DNA of 20,035 bases from an uncultured Pseudomonadota bacterium. Lineage in GTDB: Bacteria; Pseudomonadota; Gammaproteobacteria; Burkholderiales; Methylophilaceae. Below are positions 15,428 to 20,035 of this stretch, piece after piece; positions within the stretch are counted from its first letter, which is position 1, and the number at the start of each line of letters is the position of its first letter. The translations under genes were made by a program, and so were the position numbers. The notes under the pieces are model-generated. The model was not told the DNA's origin. It searched no databases and saw only the letters and a program-made list of their open reading frames with translations. The stretch lies in the NCBI GenBank assembly GCA_903860085.1, contig CAIOPD010000123.1, positions 1 to 20,035 of the forward strand, given 5' to 3'.

Positions 15428-15450
15428 AAAAACTCAGGCTTTGCCTGAGT
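15426..15450 (-). terminator. Intrinsic terminator-like hairpin; T-tract lies on the minus strand
   Basis: CTCAGGC (15433-15439), loop TTT, GCCTGAG (15443-15449), extended by one A-T pair, forms an 8-bp stem right after the bamB stop. Read on the minus strand, seven T residues (15432-15426) follow the stem, giving a textbook intrinsic terminator. Read on the plus strand there is an A-tract before but no T-tract after ('TGGTTC'), so termination of the bamB transcript would be weak. It may still mark the 3' end of bamB mRNA by protecting it. Confidence 0.65.
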
Positions 15451-15476
15451 GGTTCAAGAATTACTTAGCTATAGCA

Positions 15477-15518
15477 GCTTAAGTTCATATTAATAAGTTA
15501 AATTTATTTAACTTAAGC
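15477..15518 (+). promoter_or_regulatory. Competing inverted repeats in the der leader
   Basis: Three related arms occur just upstream of der: GCTTAAGTT (15477-15485), TAAGTTAAA (15494-15502) and TTTAACTTAAGC (15507-15518). The last can pair with the middle arm (9 bp, 4-base loop) or with the first arm (9 bp, 24-base loop), but not both. The structure ends 7 bases before the der ribosome binding site AGAAGG (15526-15531). It may be a leader RNA switch or a DNA operator with several half-sites; high AT content makes some of this likely by chance. Confidence 0.4.
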
Positions 15519-15536
15519 ACTATTTAGAAGGCTCGT

Positions 15537-16991
15537 ATGTTACCTACCATTGTTCTGGTTGGCCGACCCAATGTCGGCAAATCCACATTATTTAATCGAT
15601 TAACCAAAAGTCGTGATGCGTTAGTCGCTGACTTGCCTGGATTAACACGCGATCGTCACTACGGACGAGGTGTTGGTGCGAGCCAACCTTATTTAGTGGT
15701 TGATACTGGTGGTTTTGAGCCAAATACAGATAGTGGTATTTTAAAAGCAATGGCGGTGCAAACTCTATTAGCCATTGATGAAGCCGATGTGATTATATTT
15801 ATTGTGGATGGTCGTCAAGGCGCAACTCCTCAAGATATGGAAGTGGCGAATCGTTTACGTCGCTGTAAATGTCCAGTATTGCTCGCGGTAAATAAAACTG
15901 AAGGCATGAATAAAGCAGTGGTGAGTGCTGAGTTCCATGAATTGGGCTTAGGCGATCCTCTTTCTATATCATCTGCACATGGCGAGGGTGTTAAAGACAT
16001 TATCGATTTGGCTTTGGAGAGTTTTCAAGAGGTTGAGCCTGAGCCAGAAGAAGACTACACCGCAGATCGTGTGCCTAAGGTCGCCATTGTTGGCCGTCCT
16101 AATGTAGGAAAGTCTACACTGGTCAATGCTTTGTTAGGTGAAGATCGTGTGATTGCTTTTGATGAGCCTGGCACTACGCGTGACTCTATATCAATTGATT
16201 TAGAAAAAAATGGTAAGCACTACACATTGATTGATACGGCTGGCGTGCGTAAGCGTGGGCGAGTATTGGAAGCAGTAGAAAAATTCTCTGTTATTAAAAC
16301 CATACAGTCAATTGAAGAAGCTAATGTTGTCATCTTGGTGGTTGATGCGCAGGAAGGTATCACCGAACAAGATGCGCACGTTGCTGCCTACATCTTAGAA
16401 GCTGGTCGCGCCTTAGTTGTGGCAATTAATAAGTGGGATGGCCTCAAGGAAGAGGAGCGAGATTGGGTTAAACGTGAAATAGATCGTAAGTTAATGTTCT
16501 TGGATTTTGCTGAATTTCACTACATTTCTGCATTACGTAAGAAAGGATTGCCTGAGCTGTTTACCTCAGTAGATGTGGCTTTTAAAGCTGCGTTTGCCAA
16601 ACTTTCAACACCACAACTTACTCGTGTGTTAATTGATGCGGTGCAGCAACATCAACCACCAATCAGTCGTGGTATCCGTCCAAAGCTTCGTTATGCCCAT
16701 CAGGGTGGCAGTAATCCACCTATTGTGGTGGTGCATGGTAACCATGTGGATGGAGTCAAAGACGCTTATACACGTTTCTTAGAAAAGACGTTCCGTAGAA
16801 CCTTTCAGTTATCTGGCACACCGCTACGTGTTCAATATAAACAAGGCAGCAATCCGTTTGCTGAAGATGATGATAAACGTAAGCCTGGTGAAGGAATTGT
16901 CAGTATGCGTCGTCGTAAAACTGCGCACAGAGCTGAATTGAAGGCCAAGAAGATTGTTGAAGATAAAGATAGAAGCGCAAAAAAACGCTAG
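15537..16991 (+). CDS. der: Ribosome biogenesis GTPase Der (EngA)
   Basis: Der is an essential tandem GTPase that acts in maturation of the 50S ribosomal subunit. The 484-residue protein has two G domains. In the first, the P-loop is GRPNVGKS (9-16), G3 is DTGG (56-59) and G4 is NKTE (119-122). In the second, the P-loop is GRPNVGKS (186-193), G3 is DTAG (233-236) and G4 is NKWD (298-301). A KH-like domain follows (about 355-440), then a basic, lysine-rich tail after about residue 440 with 'KRKPGEGIVSMRRRKTAHRA'. Ribosome binding site AGAAGG lies 5 bases before the ATG. The 109-base leader contains the hairpins noted separately. It is the last gene of the plus-strand run and ends facing bamD. 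Confidence 0.97.
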   Translation: MLPTIVLVGRPNVGKSTLFNRLTKSRDALVADLPGLTRDRHYGRGVGASQPYLVVDTGGFEPNTDSGILKAMAVQTLLAIDEADVIIFIVDGRQGATPQDMEVANRLRRCKCPVLLAVNKTEGMNKAVVSAEFHELGLGDPLSISSAHGEGVKDIIDLALESFQEVEPEPEEDYTADRVPKVAIVGRPNVGKSTLVNALLGEDRVIAFDEPGTTRDSISIDLEKNGKHYTLIDTAGVRKRGRVLEAVEKFSVIKTIQSIEEANVVILVVDAQEGITEQDAHVAAYILEAGRALVVAINKWDGLKEEERDWVKREIDRKLMFLDFAEFHYISALRKKGLPELFTSVDVAFKAAFAKLSTPQLTRVLIDAVQQHQPPISRGIRPKLRYAHQGGSNPPIVVVHGNHVDGVKDAYTRFLEKTFRRTFQLSGTPLRVQYKQGSNPFAEDDDKRKPGEGIVSMRRRKTAHRAELKAKKIVEDKDRSAKKR

Positions 16992-17048
16992 TGTATAAAC
17001 GCTAGCGTTGTGATTGGAAAGATGGCGCGCTTAATGCGCGCTATCTTT
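16984..17048. terminator. Bidirectional hairpin terminator region between convergent der and bamD
   Basis: AAAGATGGCGCGC (17018-17030), loop TTAAT, GCGCGCTATCTTT (17036-17048) forms a 13-bp stem with one G-U wobble. It is flanked by A/T-rich arms that read as T-tracts on both strands, suitable for ending both der and bamD transcripts. A second hairpin, AACGCTAG (16984-16991) with CTAGCGTT (17002-17009), lies over the der stop codon; its inner part is also the 12-bp palindrome AACGCTAGCGTT (16998-17009). Confidence 0.75.
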
Positions 17049-17056
17049 GTGAAGTA

Positions 17057-17860
17057 TTAGTACAAACTCTCCCAGAATTTCCACCATACACGTTCATCAG
17101 CAGGGGCATTTTTGCCTAAGAACGCGCTGTTAGGGTAATTGGTTTTTAATACCCGTAGGGTGTCGGCTTTTAGATCATCTAAGCTTAGTAAGTCATAGGC
17201 ACTGATCATAATAATCAAAGCTTCTTCTACGCTAGGTGATTCTGGGTAAAATTCAATCACATATTTACTGCGGTTGACGGCGGCTAAATAAGCCTGGCGT
17301 TTCATGTAATAGCGCGCTACGTGTAACTCATGCTCTGCCAAGCTGTTTGCTAAATACACCATACGTTGCGAGGCATCTTTTACATATTTACTGTTTGGGT
17401 AGCGGCTAACCAACTCTTTAAATGTGGCAAAAGAGTCACGAAGTGAGCGGGGGTCGCGGTCACTGATTTGTTGTTTACTTAGTTTTTCGAGGACACCGCG
17501 CTCGTTAAAAACGGCTAAGCCTTTTAAGTAGTAAGCGTAGTCAACGTTAGGATGATTTGGATGCAGTTTAATAAAGCGATCTGCAGCAGCTACACATAAT
17601 ATAGGATCTTGTTTTTTGTATTGCGCATAGGCGATTTCAAGTTGCGCTTGCGCTGCGAAGCGACCATTAGGATAGCGTGACTCAAGCTTGCCAAAGTAAA
17701 CAATAGCTTTGTCATATTCTTTATTAAGCATCTTGTCTGCACCTTCAGCATAGATGCGCTCAGCGGTCCAGCCTTTAGTATCATCCAATTCAGAAGGTGG
17801 GCCAAAGATCGCACAACCATTGAGTAACAAAGCAAACATTAAAACTAAGATATACTTCAT
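17057..17860 (-). CDS. bamD: Outer membrane protein assembly factor BamD (ComL lipoprotein)
   Basis: BamD is the essential lipoprotein of the BAM complex, made mainly of TPR repeats. From the chosen ATG the 267-residue protein has signal 'MKYILVLMFALLLNGC' with lipobox LLNGC (Cys16 lipidated). TPR-like helices follow ('AERIYAEGADKMLNKEYDKA', 'AIVYFGKLESRYPNGRFAAQ', 'AQLEIAYAQYKKQDP') with the family's 'RYPNS' turns. The reading frame is open to position 17890, but the ATG at 17860 is preferred: AAGGTGG sits about 7 bases upstream and the signal peptide then has normal length. It is divergent from rluD, a conserved pairing, and converges on der. Confidence 0.93.
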   Translation of the reverse strand: MKYILVLMFALLLNGCAIFGPPSELDDTKGWTAERIYAEGADKMLNKEYDKAIVYFGKLESRYPNGRFAAQAQLEIAYAQYKKQDPILCVAAADRFIKLHPNHPNVDYAYYLKGLAVFNERGVLEKLSKQQISDRDPRSLRDSFATFKELVSRYPNSKYVKDASQRMVYLANSLAEHELHVARYYMKRQAYLAAVNRSKYVIEFYPESPSVEEALIIMISAYDLLSLDDLKADTLRVLKTNYPNSAFLGKNAPADERVWWKFWESLY

Positions 17861-17889
17861 GCCAAAACCACCTTTAAGAATTAAGCACA

Positions 17890-17895
17890 ATTATA
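17890..17895 (-). promoter_or_regulatory. Putative bamD -10 box
   Basis: A consensus TATAAT is read on the minus strand inside the 39-base bamD-rluD gap. It would start transcription about 20 bases before the bamD ATG, leaving the AAGGTGG ribosome binding site in the leader. The matching -35 region would lie within the first codons of rluD and is poor (TACGAG at 17 bases). rluD itself shows no Shine-Dalgarno in this gap. Confidence 0.45.
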
Positions 17896-17899
17896 ACCG

Positions 17900-19024
17900 A
17901 TGACAGACGCTACTCGTATATCTCTTACTATTCCTCATGATTTAGGCGGCTTACGCTTAGATGTTGCCCTACAACGCATGTTGCCAGAGCACTCGCGCTC
18001 CCGCTTACAAGCTTGGATCAAAGAAGGTCTGGTAATGGTTGATGCTGCGGCTACTACCTCTAAAACCAAGGTATGGGGCGGTGAGCAGGTGGTTGTTCAG
18101 GTTCAGGTTAAACCTGAAAGCTACGCCTTTACTGCAGAAAACATCCCTTTAGATATTGTTTACGAAGATGAGCACATTCTGGTGGTGAATAAGCCTGCCG
18201 GTATGGTGGTGCATCCTGCCGCAGGCAATTGGAGTGGCACCTTGCTTAATGCTTTACTATTTCATGCACCACATTTAAAAGATGTACCGCGTGCAGGCAT
18301 CGTGCATCGATTGGATAAAGATACAAGTGGCTTGTTGGTAGTGGCTAAAACGTTAGCTGCACAAACTAATTTAGTCCGTCAATTACAAGCACGTACTGTT
18401 AAGCGCGAATACCGTGCCATTGTTTGGGGACAAATCTGGCGCAATGGGGTCATCGATCAACCGATAGGCCGAGACCCACGCTCACGAACAAAAATGGCCA
18501 TTAACCGATCTGGTAAGCCAGCAGTTACTCGTTATGAGGTGCTTGAGCGTTTTTCAGTGCAAACCTATATGCGTTGCAATTTAGAAACTGGGCGTACCCA
18601 TCAAATTCGTGTGCATATGCAACACCTAAAAGCACCTATGGTGGGTGATCCTGTATATGGTTTTCGTGGCATCGTGCCGATACGTGCTATGACCCAAACC
18701 CTTCGGGATGCGGTTGATGGATTTAAGCGACAAGCTTTGCATGCGATTAAACTTGGATTGCTACACCCAGAAACCGATGAGTTTGTGGAGTGGCAAATTG
18801 AGTTGGCGGATGACATGAAAGCTCTGCTTGAAGCCATGCGTCATGAAGACGAGCGATCTGTTGACGAAGAAGAGTTTGAGTTAAGTTTTGGTGGTCTCAG
18901 AACAGAGCCCTATCTCGCCGACGAAGATTACGAAGATGACGATGAGTTTGACGATGATGAATACGCTGACGATGAAGGCGAGCTTGAAGATGATGGTGAT
19001 GTGGAACCAGACGAAGAAACATAG
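17900..19024 (+). CDS. rluD: 23S rRNA pseudouridine synthase RluD
   Basis: RluD converts uridines 1911, 1915 and 1917 (E. coli numbering) of helix 69 in 23S rRNA to pseudouridine. The 374-residue protein has an N-terminal S4 RNA-binding domain (about 17-75, 'LRLDVALQRMLPEHSRSRLQ'), the catalytic motif HRLDKDTSGL with Asp139, and 'LETGRTHQIRVHMQHLKAP' (about 228-246). The folded enzyme should end near residue 312. The remaining roughly 60 residues form a strongly acidic tail; of the last 34 residues 24 are Asp or Glu. The ATG has no visible ribosome binding site and lies 39 bases from bamD, so translation may be leaderless or weak. pgeF follows after 5 bases. Confidence 0.95.
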   Translation: MTDATRISLTIPHDLGGLRLDVALQRMLPEHSRSRLQAWIKEGLVMVDAAATTSKTKVWGGEQVVVQVQVKPESYAFTAENIPLDIVYEDEHILVVNKPAGMVVHPAAGNWSGTLLNALLFHAPHLKDVPRAGIVHRLDKDTSGLLVVAKTLAAQTNLVRQLQARTVKREYRAIVWGQIWRNGVIDQPIGRDPRSRTKMAINRSGKPAVTRYEVLERFSVQTYMRCNLETGRTHQIRVHMQHLKAPMVGDPVYGFRGIVPIRAMTQTLRDAVDGFKRQALHAIKLGLLHPETDEFVEWQIELADDMKALLEAMRHEDERSVDEEEFELSFGGLRTEPYLADEDYEDDDEFDDDEYADDEGELEDDGDVEPDEET

Positions 19025-19029
19025 CAAAC

Positions 19030-19776
19030 ATGCTTCAACTAGACTTTATTCAGCCTAATTGGCCGGCACCGGCTAATGTTAAATCTTTGCAAACGACACG
19101 TGTTGGTGGAATTAGTGTCGGACCTTATTCCAGTCTAAATTTAGGTGCGCATGTTGGTGATAATCACGTTTTTGTAGAACACAACCGACAATTGCTAGCG
19201 CCTTACTTACCTAGCTCTCCAGTTTGGATTAATCAAGTTCATGGCATAGGAGTAATTAACGCAGCATCAAGCAGTAGCTTGCAAGACGCCGACGCTTCTT
19301 ATAGTAGGCTTGCCAATATTGTGTGCGCCACCATGACTGCCGACTGTTTACCAGTTTTACTTTGCGATACTAAGGGAACGGTAGTGGCAGCAGTGCACGC
19401 AGGTTGGCGAGGTTTGTGTGATGGAGTCATTGAAGCGGCAGTGAATGAAATGGGAGTGCCTGCCAGCGAAGTTTTAGTTTGGCTTGGTCCAGCAATCGGT
19501 CCCCAAACTTTTGAAGTAGGGGATGATGTGCGCACGCAGTTTGTTGCAGTAGACCCACATGCCAGTCTCGCTTTTAAACCACATTCCGATAAATGGCTTT
19601 GTGATATTTATTTATTAGCCAAGCAGCGTTTGCAAAGCATTGGGGTGAGCCAAATTTATGGCGCTACCATCAATATAGAATTTTGCACCTACAGCGAAGT
19701 CAATCGGTTCTATTCATTTAGGCGTGATAACGTCACTGGCCGGATGGCTAGCTTGATCTGGCTAGAATCTACATAA
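19030..19776 (+). CDS. pgeF: Peptidoglycan editing factor PgeF / multicopper-polyphenol-oxidase-like (YfiH family)
   Basis: PgeF/YfiH proteins have been linked to removal of wrongly incorporated residues from peptidoglycan precursors, and also to purine nucleoside phosphorylase or laccase-like activity. The 248-residue product has the family's three metal ligands His71 ('NQVHGIGV'), Cys106 ('TADCLPVLL') and His123 ('AAVHAGWRGL'), plus 'WLGPAIGPQTFEVG' (151-164) and the C-terminal 'CTYSEVNRFYSFRRDN'. It is 5 bases from rluD and surely co-transcribed; the bamD/rluD/pgeF trio is conserved in beta- and gammaproteobacteria. The copper oxidase name in databases is likely misleading. In many relatives clpB follows; here the next gene is a transposase. 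Confidence 0.93.
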   Translation: MLQLDFIQPNWPAPANVKSLQTTRVGGISVGPYSSLNLGAHVGDNHVFVEHNRQLLAPYLPSSPVWINQVHGIGVINAASSSSLQDADASYSRLANIVCATMTADCLPVLLCDTKGTVVAAVHAGWRGLCDGVIEAAVNEMGVPASEVLVWLGPAIGPQTFEVGDDVRTQFVAVDPHASLAFKPHSDKWLCDIYLLAKQRLQSIGVSQIYGATINIEFCTYSEVNRFYSFRRDNVTGRMASLIWLEST

Positions 19777-19830
19777 CGTTATCTGGTCTATAAGAATAGG
19801 CAGTTTCTTTACCAAGATTTGCGCGGAAAG

Positions 19831-19872
19831 CTTCGGGGTTCAGCCCGGAGATGGATAGCGCGAGCTCCGGAG
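19831..19872. repeat. Imperfect palindromes near the 3' end of the IS200/IS605-type element
   Basis: CTTCGGG (19831-19837) pairs with CCCGGAG (19844-19850; one G-U, 6-base loop), and CTCCGGAG (19865-19872) is a perfect 8-bp palindrome. Both lie just downstream of the transposase stop, where IS200/IS605 elements carry the subterminal hairpin recognised by TnpA. The exact element end cannot be set from this window; it probably falls between 19777 and 19830. Confidence 0.4.
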
Positions 19873-19876
19873 GTGC

Positions 19877-20035
19877 TCATGATGTTGGTGTTCTCTGATT
19901 TTCAACGTATTGTTTAATCACTGACAGCGGAGCGCCTCCGCAGGATGCCGCGAAGTAAGAAGGTGACCACAACACGTTCTTCCAATAACGATGAGTAATG
20001 TCAGGACGCTCTTTTCTAAGCAAGCGACTCGACAC
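19877..20035 (-). mobile_element. tnpA: IS200/IS605-family transposase TnpA, C-terminal part (runs off window)
   Basis: The minus strand is open from the window edge to a TGA at 19877, giving 52 residues that end the protein. It includes ITHRYWKNVLWSPSYFAA, then SCGGAPLSVIKQYVENQ and a final RTPTS. This is the recognisable C-terminus of single-domain HUH (Y1) transposases of the IS200/IS605 type: 'LWSPSYFAAS-GG' followed by a helix carrying the catalytic tyrosine (in 'IKQYVENQ'). The HUH motif would lie outside the window. No stop or frameshift is seen, so the copy may be intact. It is located 100 bases after pgeF and is oriented against it. Whether a tnpB accompanies it cannot be seen. Confidence 0.85.

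Noticed and set aside
16998..17009. 12-bp palindrome AACGCTAGCGTT as a possible regulator binding site
   Set aside because: It lies between convergent genes with no promoter nearby and is part of the der terminator region, so an operator role is unlikely.
1..20035. CRISPR array, tRNA/rRNA genes, prophage or toxin-antitoxin genes
   Set aside because: I saw no regularly spaced repeats, no tRNA-like cloverleaf or rRNA sequence, and no phage or toxin-antitoxin proteins. Apart from the transposase at the right edge, the genes are core functions.

Overview
The window looks like chromosome from a methylotrophic betaproteobacterium of the family Methylophilaceae (Methylotenera-like is my best guess). 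The reasons are a complete formyltransferase/hydrolase (Fhc) gene set of the tetrahydromethanopterin C1 pathway, moderate-to-low GC, and the betaproteobacterial arrangement of the ndk-rlmN-rodZ-ispG-hisS-yfgM-bamB-der and bamD/rluD/pgeF neighbourhoods. The genus is inferred from gene content and order, not from a search.

Left third (1-6317, minus strand): one tightly packed operon reading right to left, fhcB-fhcA-(FMN-binding PNPOx-like gene)-fhcD-fhcC-trhO, with ATGA or TAATG stop/start overlaps at three of the five junctions. FhcABCD move the formyl group between tetrahydromethanopterin and the methanofuran-type cofactor and release formate, a central step of formaldehyde oxidation. The unexpected members are a flavin-pocket protein between fhcA and fhcD, and a tRNA-hydroxylation rhodanese (trhO) at the end. 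trhO appears to carry an in-frame amber stop, because the same frame continues with protein-like sequence to the window edge.

Middle (6456-16991, plus strand): a housekeeping run made of ndk, rlmN, a 46-codon unknown ORF, rodZ, ispG, hisS, two oligopeptide-type ABC ATPases, yfgM, bamB and der. It covers nucleotide balance, rRNA/tRNA modification, cell shape, isoprenoid synthesis, tRNA charging, envelope assembly and ribosome biogenesis. The small ORF sits where pilW/pilF often lies in relatives. The two ABC ATPases have no permease or binding protein in the window and split the usual hisS-yfgM adjacency. The gaps around bamB and der hold several clear inverted repeats, including a terminator whose T-tract lies on the antisense side and a pair of mutually exclusive hairpins just before der.

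Right end: bamD (minus) converges on der through a strong hairpin and diverges from rluD-pgeF across 39 bp. RluD has an unusually acidic C-terminal tail. Beyond pgeF the window ends in the 3' part of an IS200/IS605-type transposase gene on the minus strand, continuing past the edge.

The window is mostly ordinary core genome. I did not find an obvious new multi-gene system. The best leads are the flavoprotein gene in the fhc operon, the FhcB cysteine motif, the trhO amber codon, the 46-codon ORF and the der leader structure.
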